Assembly: GCA_026745465.1 (NCBI GenBank)
Contig: JACYXH010000278.1
Coordinates: 1,343,720-1,407,719, forward strand
DNA from: Lota lota
Lineage: Eukaryota; Chordata; Actinopteri; Gadiformes; Lotidae
Direction: 5' to 3'
Length of the DNA: 64,000 nucleotides
Both the position numbers and the translations under genes were made by a program. Shown one piece after another: positions 23,401-55,240 of the stretch (its first letter is position 1; each line of letters begins with the position of its first letter). The notes beneath the pieces are model-generated. The model was not told the origin of the DNA. It worked only from the letters and a program-made list of their open reading frames with translations, and made no database searches.

Positions 23401-26237
23401 ATAACTTCCTATTTATGTGACTTTCTGAGTATTATCATAGGTTAATTTAATCTATACACGGTTGACAATGTCAAGTGTAGTTAGAAATGTTTATTTATAT
23501 TGTTAATTACAGTTAGTCTCAAAATACTTTTACAGGCCTACAGTTAGTGGATCATTTCAACACACACACACACCGCAGTCTTGTGACCAAAGACGGTCCC
23601 TGAAGAGTCAAGAAAAGAAACAACCATCGCAAAATAACTAAAAACAAACAATAACAACAGTATAACGAAAAACCAAGCAGTAAAATAAAATAAGTACAAC
23701 CAGAATGAGACGAGTGAAGGTGTGAGGGGTCCAGTAGTGCATGCAGTGTAGGACTGCAACGATCACAATCGATTAATCCATAGGTCAATCTACAGAAAAT
23801 CAATCTCATCTAAAATATTTAATAAACAATCATTTATCAAGGACAAATATCAAACATTTGCTGCTTAATGCTTCAGAAATTCAAATATTTTATTCATTGA
23901 ACATTAAAAAATGAATTCTTTAATAGATTTCGTGGCGGTATAAAGCAAGCAAACTTAAGACATAACGTTGAACTCAGCTGGTAACATTGATGATGGGCAA
24001 TTACTATTATTATTATTATAATTATTTTGGGTTTGGGTTGTATATAATCAGCTATGAAGATAATGGTTAGTTGCAGCCCAACATTGGTTCCTCTCTGCCT
24101 TGTGTTCCCCCTCAGGTTCATTAAGGCGGCCAGCTTGCAGGGCCTCTCCCAGCAAGAGGCTACAACCTCCCTGTGTAAGGCCATGTCTGAGGAGCCCCCA
24201 TCCGATCTGGTCATCAACTTCTCCACCACTCCGCCCACACTCTCCAACACGGGTAGGCAGCAGCAGCTGTCACATCTCCTCCACAAGCATCTTTCCTCAT
24301 CCAGTGCTCTGACTCAGAGGGAAATAGCATTTTGTTCCCATGCATTGAAAAGCATACAGAGCAGATTTTTGTATAGGGATAATTATTAATGTTGGATATA
24401 TTGTTAGCACTATTTTGTTATTATTTACTACTAAGCATATACTAGGGGTGAAACGGTACATGTATTCTTAGTGAATCGTACGGTACGGGGCACGGCTCAG
24501 TAGGCCCAAACACTATATGAATCGGTTATTGTAGCTAGTAAAACATTTGTAATAAATTATTTAAGTGAAAAAATGACGTATAGACATAAACCAATGGCGT
24601 ATATACCAGTATTAACGTGGGGGAAATATACACATAGAGTTAAGTGACACCCGCAGAGTATGAGGTGCAGTCACTGGAGGTGCAGTCACTGTGTCCAACA
24701 GAGTTTGTGTCGCAACAGAGGTGGACATCGTGCGGGTCACTACGTCGAGCAGTGCTGTCTTCTCAAGCACGGCCAGTTTAAAGCCCACACAATCAGCTGT
24801 GGCTTAAAACATTCTTGCTTTTTGGACTGTACTTCAAGTCTTAGAAGTGAGACCCCTCCGCGACTAACCGCCGCGAAGTCAGGCACATCCCCTCCCTGAA
24901 ATTGCCGCGGCGCTTTAAAGTGCTTGACCCACGATACACTATTACTTCGCAGACACATTCTGCCCAGACAGTAATACCAGCTTTATACAACAAAACAAAA
25001 TACGAAATTGACATGGAGTTATCAGAAAAGCCCTTGCGCTGTCTACAGAGCAACCTTACTTTAACGGCTCATTACAGCAGACTGGAAGATAAAAAAGCCC
25101 AGTCACACTTTGATTTCATGTTGATAGACGTATCTTTAAAAAAGTGGCCCTTTTTTGTTTAAGGCACTGCTGTGTGACTTTATTTTGCCATATGCTGCTG
25201 ATCTATGCAGTCCTTTGTTAAAGTTGTGTTCAAATTATATTTTATGTTTATAAAGCAGGCACTAGTGTTTTTTGTTATGTTTCCATATGCTGCTGGAAGC
25301 CAAGCTATCCATGTTGCTGTTATAATATACTTTTTTTATTTAAATACAAAAAAAAAAAATTCTGCCATTTATTTGATCAATGTATCAAAACCGTACCGTG
25401 ACAGAACCATACCGTATCATACTGAACCATACATTTTCTGAACCGTTTGACCTCTAGCATTTATGCATTTTGTATATATCTATATACATCACGACTATAT
25501 ATCATTTACTTTTCATGTGCACTATTACGATTTTTATTTATTTATTGTCCTCATTATTATTTGTATCCAAGATGGTTGCTTTCTTTTCCAGTTAGTAACC
25601 GCTTCTGTGATGACTGGATCCAGGCATTCCTAAATGCTGCAGAGAGTTGTAACCCCTTCCTTCTCAGACAGATACTTGAGAACTTCAAACTCAAGGTGGG
25701 ATCACTTTCATTTGAACGCATTTTTGTGAATAAACTCCCTCTCATTACTCGTTACTTCATACATGTTTCCGTTTCATCCATTTCTTAATAATAACTTAAT
25801 ACGTTATAGAGCCCCTCCAAATCCATTCATGTGTAGAGCTGCAGTGCATCTTCTGCAAAAGAGCAGAGTTAACGGGGAGGGTTGGTTTGAATCTTTCGAC
25901 GTGGATCTGCGTTCAACTGATCCACTTAGGGAACATATCGTGATTGTGCTCCTCAGCTATTAAAGATCCCCACCACAAGGTACCTGTGTAAAGCTGTACT
26001 TCCCCCCCTCCACCCCTGCAGGCCATTCAAGACATGAACTGCCTGAAGCGCTTCATCCGGCAGGCAGAGATGAGCCACTACGCCCTTTTCCGCTGCTGCC
26101 AGTTCCTCCAGGGCTGCGGCAATGGTGACGTGCTGCTGCAGAACGCCAAGGCGGAACATAGCGACCTGCCGGAGGCCTGCAGGATCATCGCTGTCCTGGA
26201 GGAGTTCCTCACGGAACTGTCCCAGGTCCGCACCTAG
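20435..26237 (+). CDS. c17orf75: C17orf75/Njmu-R1 homologue
   Basis: Partner of the WDR11-FAM91A1 complex, which helps golgins capture AP-1 vesicles at the trans-Golgi. Exons: 20435-20577, 20915-20989, 21606-21731, 22355-22483, 22646-22706, 22821-22940, 23289-23353, 24116-24252, 25592-25695, 26022-26237. Phases close to 1176 nt and 391 aa, against about 396 in human. Recognisable blocks are [29 protein letters not shown]-type Cys motif (here [11 protein letters not shown]), [51 protein letters not shown] and the end [19 protein letters not shown]...VLEEFLTEL. The junction between exons 4 and 5 only gives the conserved [10 protein letters not shown] if an AT-AC intron is removed. Intron 8 holds a hAT insertion. 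Confidence 0.94.
22484..22645 (+). other. AT-AC U12-type (minor spliceosome) intron
   Basis: The intron starts ATATCCTTGC, matching the minor-class 5' consensus ATATCCTT, and ends ACAC. TTTCTTGAC at 22628-22636 matches the U12 branch consensus (TTCCTTRAC), with its A 10 nt before the terminal C. Splicing AT to AC joins AATCT to ATTTAGACTA and restores the conserved LFRLELDKY; using the nearby TTTAG as a GT-AG acceptor would not. Confidence 0.93.
24443..25456. mobile_element. non-autonomous hAT element in c17orf75 intron 8
   Basis: Ends TAGGGGTGAAACGGT and, inverted, TAGAGGTCAAACGGT. Subterminal ACGGTACGG-type repeats occur at both sides. Flanking 8-mers GCATATAC and GCATTTAT match at 6 of 8 positions, as expected of an aged hAT target duplication. 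The interior has short transposase-like remnants but no long frame. Confidence 0.8.
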
Positions 26238-26476
26238 TTTCCTCCCAGTGCTGGTGGGGACAGCTGCTAGCGACAGCTGCTCACAAAATGGGCAGTGTAC
26301 ACTAATCAATTTGGAATAAGAATATGAAGATGGAGTCCACTCTATTGGCAAAGCCATCTTCTTTCACATTTTAGGCTAATTAGCTAACATGGCCGTTAGC
26401 TAATTTGTCAGAGGAATTACGTATTATATGGATAACAAATTATGTTGTTCTGGTGAAATGAGAACTATGTCATTAT

Positions 26477-26645
<169 letters not shown>

Positions 26646-26655
26646 TGTGTGTATG

Positions 26656-26658
<3 letters not shown>

Positions 26659-26712
<54 letters not shown>

Positions 26713-26722
26713 ATATATATAT
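26659..26722. repeat. (AT)n microsatellite joined to the TC run
   Basis: TA run after a short GTGTGTATGTATGT linker; it forms a compound repeat with the preceding TC array. Confidence 0.96.
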
Positions 26723-27120
26723 GAGGTTGCTAAACTGACCAAGCTTTAAATTGTCGCAATGATGAATTAACTCTAAACACAAGAAATTAAATAGAAAAAT
26801 GTTATGCATTTTAGTTTTTTCAGTTTTATTGGGAATGCACAAATAACTTTTCCCATTGTCTCTATCATTGCTCATTTCAAATATCACTACAGTTATGAGG
26901 ACTATATATAAAAACTTTTTTTCATAATTTTTATGGCAATATTGTGTAAGTAAAGTGGCTAGAAATTATGCTAGATTTCACCATTCCAGTAGCTCTCTGT
27001 CGTGACATGAGAAACATTTTACATAGTGTGTGTGCTAGGATATATTTAATAACATGGGTGAGGAACTATTAACTGTGGTATAATTGTAAATATGTTGAAA
27101 CCACAAGATGACTGTTGGGT

Positions 27121-27233
27121 GATTAAGGCAATGGACCTTAATCATCTAATAGCCATCTTGGTTCTAAAACGCTGAAGGGAACTGCATTCAGTTCCCCCAA
27201 CCCAGCTACCGTTTGGAACCAAGATGGTCGCTA
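27121..27233. repeat. short inverted-repeat element (MITE-like)
   Basis: Arms TAGCCATCTTGGTTCTAAAACG (27149-) and its near complement at 27210-27233; next to it GATTAAGG...CCTTAATC forms another stem. The following GTGAATAAGGCCCAT recurs in similar form near 37724, 44585 and 59043. Confidence 0.6.
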
Positions 27234-27842
27234 GCGTGAATAAGGCCCATGATGTCTAATGTAATCCGTTCTCAAGTATCCAACTCTGAATAGGGAAACT
27301 ACAAGATTTCCTGCCAAGCCTTGTTCAAGACTTGGTGGCCGCAATCTTGGTGGTGTGTAGTCTATTTCAAAACTGTGACATGTGAGCCAAGTATTATATA
27401 GGTATGTGTGTATGTGATACTATGAACCATAATTATATTTCATGTATGTACATACATAGTATCTGTGACATTTTTCCCTTCTCTATCATTCGCAATTTAT
27501 CTTGTGGTGAAGTGGTAATTGTTGGTCTTATGCATTGTGGTGGAATAAAACAAGACTCTAATTACGGCTCACATTTGCCCATGTTTTCTTTTTTTAAGAC
27601 CTATTTTAAGGTAATGTAGTAGAAAATAAAACCTTATTTGTGCATTTTTTGTTGGAATCCTCTACAAAAAGCCTGACATAAATGTGACATACGATAGGGC
27701 AATTGAGAGACACACACACAGTCTGCGCTGACAGCTTCCTCACCAGTGAGCTGGGAACATCATAGATGCTCTCTGTCATCCCTATATTGTGCTCTTGAAG
27801 GGGACATGGAAACGTGTTGACAGTAGTGAAAATTTTAATTAA

Positions 27843-27930
27843 GGTTAGGGATGCACCGATGGGATGACCTTCACTGTGCGATACTGATATTCTAGTGTAG
27901 GTTGATATTGATACTTGTAGTGCTTATGTT
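27843..27930 (+). mobile_element. hAT-end-like fragment
   Basis: TTAGGGATGCACCGAT matches the common hAT terminus form also seen at 59343 (TAGGGATGCA). No partner end was found nearby. Confidence 0.35.
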
Positions 27931-28022
27931 TTATCAACAGTGGTCGTTTTTGCATATAAAAACACAGCCATATGCAACCTTTCTTTTTCTCTCTATCGAT
28001 AGATATAGGAATATATTTATTA

Positions 28023-28321
28023 CTACTTTTCCATCTCACCCTGGTGGTCTCTAGCCCTCCTGTGGAAGACAGGGACATCATATGGGTTTTCCTCCTCGGT
28101 TGTCTCCTGGATTCTGTGCTCTGGTGGAACACCTAACCTACAGGAAGTGGAATCCAGTTTACAGAACTCCTTCTGGTATTCGGTTTCTACTAATTTTCCG
28201 AGAAGGCCATAGATACCTCAATCGTGAACTAGACTCACAGGCCGTTGGCGAGGTGTGCTGGTCATCTTCCTTGTCTCCATTCCGCTCATCGAAGGAAGGA
28301 GCGTGAGACTTCACACCCATC
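28023..28321 (-). CDS. two unassigned exon-like segments (C-terminal tail)
   Basis: Exon-like 28321-28239 (acceptor CTTCTCAG, donor GCCT|GTGAGT) and 28132-28023 (acceptor GTTAG) join in phase and end at TAG. The product is hydrophilic: VKSHAPSFDERNGDKEDDQH, then TEEENPYDVPVFHRRARD. The frame upstream (to 28518) includes the mildly hydrophobic ALSGTVFSAWMSLATRC. An N-P-Y-D-V-P tyrosine motif in a charged tail suggests a signalling or membrane protein tail, but I do not recognise the family and no start codon exon is identified. It could be chance or a decayed gene. Confidence 0.2.
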
Positions 28322-28524
28322 CTGAGAAGAGGTTTCCAGGGGCGATGAATCTGGTGAGAATTATGTATTGTTCTGCATCTGGTCGCCAACGACATCCAGG
28401 CTGAAAAGACTGTTCCGGACAGGGCGGTTAACAGGTGACGTTTGATGTCTGCTTGAGTGACTACAGACGATAGGCATAATAAGGCCCGTAAGTGGCTTGT
28501 GATGTAGGAAAACTGCACGATATA

Positions 28525-28885
28525 CCTTTTTCACAGAGGGGTCGTCGTAGGACATAACGCTAATTATGGGTCTTGTCGTTTTGTGTACCAGGGCACGGTT
28601 AGTAGACTAAACTATTGAAGATAACATACATTGACCATGGACCCTTGTCACAGAGCTGTCATAGCAGGGCAAACACAAGTGTGGCCCCCAACATAAACAG
28701 TGGGTAGGCAGGTGTTTCATTTTGGCCTCTGTCCAAGCACCAGCAATGGTAAATGTGTGTTATCTTAGTTTATACTAGCCGTGCCCTGGTACATAAAAGT
28801 AGTAGCAGACCCATGATTTGTGTTATGAGCCTGTGTTTGTCCTACAATGACAACTCTGTGAAATGGGTCTATTCTTACCGTGTGC
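28525..28885. repeat. imperfect inverted duplication
   Basis: Left arm about 28525-28650 and right arm about 28748-28885 are near reverse complements (e.g. CCGTGCCCTGGTACATAAAA at 28784 and its complement at about 28580-28600), with about 100 nt between. Differences include gaps of 3 and 12 nt. Confidence 0.75.
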
Positions 28886-29974
28886 CTTCATGTTGTGATC
28901 TCGCCTGATTCGAGAGGTGTATGGCACGCCACAGCGGTCCCAGCCATTCCACCCTTAAAACATGTCTCTGCTGCCTACAGGGGGAGATAGAGGGAGAGAC
29001 ATGAAACCAATTGAGTCAACAACAAGGCACAGATTGGTCCGTTGGGGGCCCATGGTTGGGTGTTAAATTAATTAAGTTTAATTAAGTTACTCACTAAGAG
29101 CTTTTTCTTCCCGTTGGTCATGATGACCTCAAATATAAAGTGATGGGCGTCATTTCTCCAAACCTATTGCACGGAATGCAGCTGTCCAGGTACAGGAGTT
29201 ATTCATGAGTTAGTTATTAATAAGGATAATCTGAGTATGACCATCAAGGGTATTTAAGGCTATTAGAATCGACTTAGTTTTAATGTAGTACGACTTTGAA
29301 ACTGCAAACGTAGAGAACAAACTCAAGTCACACAACCCATTGCTTCATAATCCATGAATCATGACACGATGAGACCTAAAATTCACTCAGTGGAACGTAC
29401 AAATTGATGTGATCAATTGAAATATCTTCTCAGCACTCATAACTTACATCACTTTCTTTTTTTGTATAAAAAACATCGTGTTTTGGAGACGGAACCAATA
29501 TGTTGTCCAACTCATTCTCTAGAAGTGGTAAAAGATAGACATTTGTTGTGTCCTATTAAGAGAACATTCCACAAAACCACACTGCAAAGCTGACATAATA
29601 TTCAACGGCCTACTTGTTAAAATGCATTGTCCTACCATTGTGTCTTTCCTTTTCTTCAGAAAGCTCTCAAGAAATAACGGATTCATTTGTTGACATAATC
29701 CACTTCAAAGATAAGCTCAGTAGCCTGTTCAGTTTTGATACACCAGTGTTAGGACTTCCTAAATAGCTACAAAGCACAGTCACTGCCCATTCACTGACAC
29801 TCCCTTCTCCATTTTGGTCCAGAACAGGACCTAGTTGTGAACATGATAATGTAGGTATAATGAGTGAACCTGAGGGGCCACCTTGGCTCTATTAGTAAAG
29901 AGAACATTTGTCAATCAGCACCCATTTTGCGACTCAATAAAATAGACAAGGCAGGATCAGATCACACTCACATA

Positions 29975-30861
29975 TTTATTGTACCTTTATTGTAAATGCT
30001 GGAAAAGTCAATAAGAATAAACAGTTCCATAGTTGTAAGTGGGGGGGGGGGGGGGGGGGGGCATTAGATCACCATTGTGTAGAATTACATAAATTCAGCT
30101 TGTCTAAATTAATGAAATCTGAACGGAAAAAAGCTGCTATTTTAAAAGCAGAAAAGGAGCAGGAGATTCTCATGATAAACAAACATAACAGCTTTGATAA
30201 TACTTATTAGAAAATACACCGAAATGTAATTCCCTCCATCTGTTCCATGTGGCGCTGAGCAAACCACTCTAAACAGACCAAAAAAATAACTAAATAGAAA
30301 GAAAATATTAATAAATTAATATAAACAAGAAAAAGTGCATTACACAACTTTCTGAAGTTAGAAATGGCTTTGTTTGGATGACATAGTCACATCAAGCTTG
30401 ACATTTCCTTCTGGGTCACACTGTCTGGGGAGTGGCTCAATCCTAAAATGTATGTTTATATGCGTGCATGTGTAATTAAAAGTTTAAAACATGACTACCC
30501 TATGTCTAGCCTGGAATAGAATAGGAGGATCCTAGATTGGCTGTAGTTAAACGGCGCACAAATCTCTCAACATTTCTAAAATAAACCATTTCCCATTCCA
30601 CTCAACAAAATAAGAAAGAAAAAGACCCTTTTCTTTTCAAATATATATATTTATAAAATGCATCCATCTGGTCATCCACTTGTTCTTCTCACCACAGGTA
30701 TACAGGATTGGTGGTGATGATGATGATGATGATGATGATGCAGCGAGGCCCGGGTGGTTTGGTGGGAGTAGTCTTTAGTCTTTCAGGAATAAGGCGACCA
30801 TTATGGCATGAGAGGGAGCAGGGGAAGGGGGGGTCTCATGCATGCGCGCAGTGGTGGTGGA
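29975..30861 (-). other. rhot1 3' UTR and polyadenylation signals
   Basis: TTTATT at 29975-29980 and 29986-29991 (AATAAA on the minus strand) lie about 0.87 kb past the rhot1 stop, with no gene between. From 28890 to here no gene is evident. Confidence 0.5.
30041..30061. repeat. poly-G run (21 G)
   Basis: Uninterrupted G homopolymer; on the transcript strand it would be poly-C inside the rhot1 3' UTR. Length may be affected by sequencing error. Confidence 0.9.
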
Positions 30862-50217
<19,356 letters not shown>

Positions 50218-53200
50218 TCATCTTTGCCTTCTTTGAATGTTCGCTTCAACTGAAACAAGAATTGCAATATCACACCTTAACATTTCACATCATACCAGCA
50301 TTACCAATTAACATTAAACAATTAACATTACCAATTTACAAAAGCAACAACAGAAGCATGTTTTCTTTATTTACTTTTATATAATTGTATATAATTGTGT
50401 ATATATAGTATTGTCATTAGTACATTGCAGTGATTTACATATTGTCATAAGTATTAAACTTTTCACCAACATTTTAAGTAACTTGACTTAGTAGTTAAAA
50501 ATAAACCCCTTTGCTCTTAATCGATCATTCCTTAATACATCTGCCCACAACTCGCTTATTTTAGTGATACTTGTGTGGAAACCCATTTCAAAATATTCCT
50601 TTCCTTGATGTTTTGCAACCCATAGCAGTGTACATTGTGTACATTTTTAAACTAGGCAGTTGGGAGCCAAAATGGCCCCCGCCCCTACATAGTTCACATT
50701 GCGCCATCAGCTGCACAACTCTATAAATACGACTCATCTCTTGTGTCTTACCGGTGTAATCCTGGGGGGCCATAGGCCTGGAGGATACCTGTCTGAAGGC
50801 CTCCAGCCACTGCTTCTGCTCTCGCTCCTGCTCACACATGAACACAAACTCCCTCTGAGGCGTCTCCAGCAGAATACCACACTTCCACTTATTCCCACGA
50901 GGGCTCTTCGGAGCGAACTCCTTTGCGGCGTAGCCGTTTCTAGCTGTTCCGATGAAAACAGTGCCTAGTTCCTCCGCATCCTGCCGTCAGAATAAAATGG
51001 AAAGCACAACAAGGGTGGATGAGAATGAAGGGGTAGAGCAAGGTGTGTGTGTGTATATGTGTGTTTGTGGGGGGGGAGGAGGGGTGACATGGAGGGGAGT
51101 GACGGAGGGGTTGTCCTCACCAAGCAGCCTTTGTAGTAAAGCAGCTTCCTGTCCTGGGAGTCCAAGCAGAACCACCTCTTCTTGAACGGTTCCCGTTGCT
51201 GTTCAGAATGGAGATGTGTTGGGGTTTGTGTGTGTAGGCCAATTTTCCACATTCCTATAAACATAACCATGCATTTGGTGCAGGGTTCATTCTCAAACAT
51301 AGGGGGCAGGATAGTCTAGCAGTTAGAGTTTAACTCCCAGCCGAAAGTTAGTGGTCAAGATGTAATGTCCGCACTGAGAAGGATGCCTTATCCATACCTC
51401 CTCATTAATGACTTATTGATTATAATGGGGAAAAACAAAACAACATAACAAATATGTGAAGGATTGTAAACGTATGTGTGTTTATGGCTGTAGGCCTATT
51501 TCTTCATATTTTGTCATTTGGGCAGGCTTCTATGGAACGTCAAACCGCTAAACGCTAGGCTCCTCTATATGTGTTCAACAATCTATCTATCAACCTACCA
51601 TTGGCCCAGTCTTCTCCATGTAGCCCTCCTTGAGGTAGTTTTTTGTTATTTTGGGTATAAGCTGGGAGAAAGGCAACAATGTCAGCACTTCAAAACATGG
51701 AAAACAACGACATGTTTACATTCTCACTTTATTAATTTGTTATTCTTATTCTACGTCTCATAATTCTAATAATTTCCTTTATTTAATAAGATGGCAGTTT
51801 AACATTTGAACATCTGACAATTTCAATTCTGACTCAAACAATATGTTTTATATTCACTTTAGATGTATTTACTGACAACACATTACATTATTTATATAGT
51901 TATACATGCATTCATACATTTGAATGCAGTATGGATGTAGTAACCCGATTACACATGAATTACTTGACTGGTGGATAATATATTGAGAAAACTGCATGAC
52001 CTGTTTTCATAACATTTCCACACACTAGAAACAATTTCCAGTACAAAAGTAACAGGTTGTCATGGAATCTATATCATGGTAACAATATCTAACAAGACAA
52101 GACATTGTCGGTCGCCTACTTCCTCGTCACGGACATTGGGGTAGGCCATTTTCAGGTAGGCATAGCGAGCAGCACGAATGGCGTTGAACCACGTGACAAT
52201 CTCCTGGGAATAACAAAGACAACAAACAAACAGAACACACAGAGACCTATCACACAAAGGGATGGCGAATGGATAATCCACTTAAAAAAATATTAACGTA
52301 TAGTCCTATGATTAAATCGAATTCACCATTCTTAATATGTTGCAGCAGAACTTCTGCAGGGAGACGGTACAGTGCCTTGACCGGAAACCAGAAACTGCAA
52401 GGGGCGGAGTTACACCTTGTTTCTTGTTTCATTATGGAGATATTCTACCGAAGAAAACTCATACCCGCGAGTGGATAAAGCTTTCAGAAGGGTATTCTAA
52501 TAAGTGTATTTATACAGTGGCCAGTCTACACGGTGTTTGTGTAGACTGGTGGTGTTAGTGTAAACCCTAAACCTTTAATTACACTTTTTTACAGTTTAAA
52601 ACTGCTGGCAAAGTTTATGTTCGCCAATTACGCACCTACAGATCCCCGCCTCCAGCAACATGATTGGTCAAAACAACTATGATGCGAAAGTAAGTGAATC
52701 GCCCCGTTCACTGAGATTTGAGCTCATCTGCCATCAGACTTTGGATACCTTCCAAATGCCTGATTTGGGAGACTGGTCCTATAGTATCTCTTTACATTTG
52801 AATGTCGCGCAGGACCTGACCTGGGGGCGCTCGTGGTAAACGAAGAGGTTTCTCGTGACCCTCTCCTTCAGGTAGGTCAGCTGCAGGCCGTGGGCGTGGC
52901 CAATCTTCTCCGGTTGAAATGTGGCGTTCAGATCCTTGACGGGGATCACGGCCTTGGGGCCTTTGGACTCCTGAAGGGGGAACAATAGAAAATCACTGTT
53001 GAAGGAATGAATTGAAAGCAACTATGACGATAACGATTCCTGTTATTTGCCATTGGTTATCGATTTTGGAGCAGAGGTCCACTGGGTTATAGCTGATCGA
53101 TATCTGGACTCTATGCACCAGTGTCCATTGGATTGTGGTGAATAGAATTGAATTGAAAGAAATGAATTGTCCAGCATATGCATATATACTGTATAAATTA

Positions 53201-54580
53201 TATACACAGACACTCATACACACCTATAGGAATAAAACCTAAGTTGCACTCACGTCATCCTTGTTGTAGTAAACTAGAGTAAATTCACGCTCTGACAGCA
53301 CAAACTTCCTCTTCAAGAACTGAGAATTCTCCTTCCCTTTTTTCCATAACATCCCTTCGTAGAAACCTGGTGGCAACCCAAGGAAAGCATAGTCAGACAC
53401 CAACTTCTTAAATGTCTGTAGATGTTGCATGCAAAGGCTTTTATTGCTATATTGTGTGAGAGTGTTTGAGGAAATGCATTCCTCATACCACTGTTTTCAA
53501 AGGAGTAGAGCAGTTTAATACAGAGCAGTTTGACACATGAAGAAGGCACCTGTTCGGCAGCATAACTAGCTTTACCTGTGGTATAGGAGAGTGGAGGGTA
53601 CTTGGTTTTCCCTGTGAATTCCATCCGGTCATATTTTGCTCTTATCCACTCCTCTCTCAGGACACTAGAAATTGGCAAACGTTTGCCATAAGCTTGGTCG
53701 ATATAGAACTTAGTTTTATTATAGACTTTCAGTTGTAAAGAGCTGGGTATAAACCTAATGTTCTTTACCAATTGTTAAGCTCACCGTTATATATGAGGGT
53801 CGTTTTTCTAATCCTTTACTGACTCAAAACGTTCCGTTCATGTAATAGTGGCAGTGCAATTTAAATCTAGGCTAGTCTGTACCGTTTCCGTCCTCCTTTA
53901 GTAAGCTCACTTCACGTTCACATCAACGGTTGGTCAAGCAGGTTTCATGGAGAAAAGCAGAGTGATTGTTGCCACTTTACGAGGAGACAGTGCAGCAATA
54001 GAAACGTAATAAACAATCCTAAAATGATACTTACGCACAATCGTGTTGCTGTGGCTGATAGTAGTAGGGTGGAACACTTTTCTCATAGATGTCTTTAGAA
54101 ACTGCGTTGCCTTGAGATTTCATGAGCTTCAGTCAGTCAGTCCAGGTCGAAAAAAGGGAACATTCAAGAATTGAATTGCCTCATTTGGATAAATGTCTAT
54201 ACCTATAAATGTATTATGAAGCAAAAGATGTGATCACTGTGAACATAACTCACACAGCAATGTTAACCAATTACCTCCACCAGTTCATCCTCCCAAAAGT
54301 CCAGCCTAATTGATTTGACGCGACTCGACAGGTTGCGATGGACACCAGAGCATTGCAGACACACAAACACCCCCAGTTTATAAGAGGCCCAATCTGAATC
54401 TAAGGTATTAAAAGCGACAAGTTTGTAGAGTAAATCATGCAGGATTAATCACGTCCGGTGAAATTGATTATGAATTTGAATAATTAATCTCTTACCAGAA
54501 GCGCCGCAATCAGCGCATCGACTGTTCTCTGGCTGTTTGACCATTTCCAGTAAAATCTTATTGTTACGCTCGTTTGCCAT
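50218..54580 (-). CDS. adap2: ADAP2, ArfGAP with dual PH domains
   Basis: GTPase-activating protein for Arf6 that binds phosphoinositides. Exons in order: 54580-54496, 54399-54275, 54126-54035, 53664-53576, 53366-53254, 52970-52821, 52203-52120, 51661-51599, 51198-51121, 50980-50752, 50249-50218. Total 1140 nt, 379 aa, the usual ADAP length. ArfGAP zinc finger C22-x2-C25-x16-C42-x2-C45 (CADC...CLQC) with the catalytic Arg in SGVHRNLSS (R50). EEWIRAKYDRMEF links to PH1 (GMLWKKGKENSQFLKRKFVL, about 135-240). PH2 begins YLKEGYMEKTG and contains PFKKRWFCLD. The last exon adds only VEANIQRRQR. Assignment to ADAP2 rather than ADAP1 rests mainly on its place beside atad5 and rhot1. Intron 6 carries the dispersed repeat copy 2. 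Confidence 0.94.
51300..51440 (+). mobile_element. degraded tRNA-SINE head
   Basis: GGCAGGATAGTCTAGCAGTT AGAGTTTAACTCCCAGCCGA resembles the A-box and anticodon arm of a tRNA-derived SINE, very like 61200-61235. The B box is degraded. Confidence 0.45.
52325..52755 (+). repeat. dispersed repeat family, copy 2
   Basis: Same ordered blocks as 9955-10250: GCAGAACTTCTGCAGGGAGA, ACTGCAAGGGGCGGAG, AGCTTTCAGAAGGG, TAAGTGTATTTATACAGTGG, ATCTGCCATCAGACTTTGGA. It holds an extra CTACACGG...GTGTAGACTGG segment. Lies in adap2 intron 6. Confidence 0.75.
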
Positions 54581-54773
54581 TGTATTTTAAAGACTGAGCA
54601 GTGTGTACTGTGGAATGGTCTTGTAATTCCACATGATCGGCTATCAGATATTTTGAATGTTTCTAAAACCAAGCTGCCGACTTTGACTACATCGAAATAC
54701 TGGAGGGCTGCTACAGACGTGTCACAATAGTTACACTCGCGTGTGGTTAAGTGACCGCCCACTTTTGTTCTAA

Positions 54774-54870
54774 ACTTGCGATCATTTTGCGATCACCCCC
54801 TTGCGATCACTTGCGATCAAGGGGTCAATCAAGACCCCTTGATTGACATTTCAGACCCCTTGAAAGATCA
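54774..54870. repeat. short clustered repeats upstream of adap2
   Basis: TTGCGATCA occurs four times in 60 bp, followed by alternating direct and inverted copies of AAGGGGTC/GACCCCTT with TCAATCA between. It lies about 200-290 bp upstream of the adap2 start codon. Confidence 0.8.
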
Positions 54871-55094
54871 ATACCAAAATGTTGTGGCGATAATGATTTG
54901 TGATTCGTCACTTGCAATTGTATTTCAGATCATTCATTTTTCAAATTGTAAAACATTTATTCACAAATAAGAATAGGCTAGAGATTTTCCTCTTACATTG
55001 CCATTGAATACACGCTTGTTTCTGGTATCTTTCATGGGTGGCGCTGTTGCAAATGGTGCGAAATCCAAAGGTTGTCATGTAGAAAAAGCAAATA

Positions 55095-55240
55095 TACAAG
55101 TGTCCAAGAAGCTTAACTTTCTCTCGGATGTGGTTATCATCAACCGCTGCCCAGACGGAGCTCCACGGGTCCCCAAACCACACCCGCAACCGATGTCCCT
55201 TCGTCATGACGTCGATTTTCGTCACGAAAACAACCCAACC
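55095..55240 (-). repeat. dispersed repeat, copy B
   Basis: Reverse-strand copy of the 1631-1755 repeat (shared GAGCTCCGTCTGGGCAGCGG). It gives an open stretch of about 90 codons on the minus strand but no recognised protein. Confidence 0.6.
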
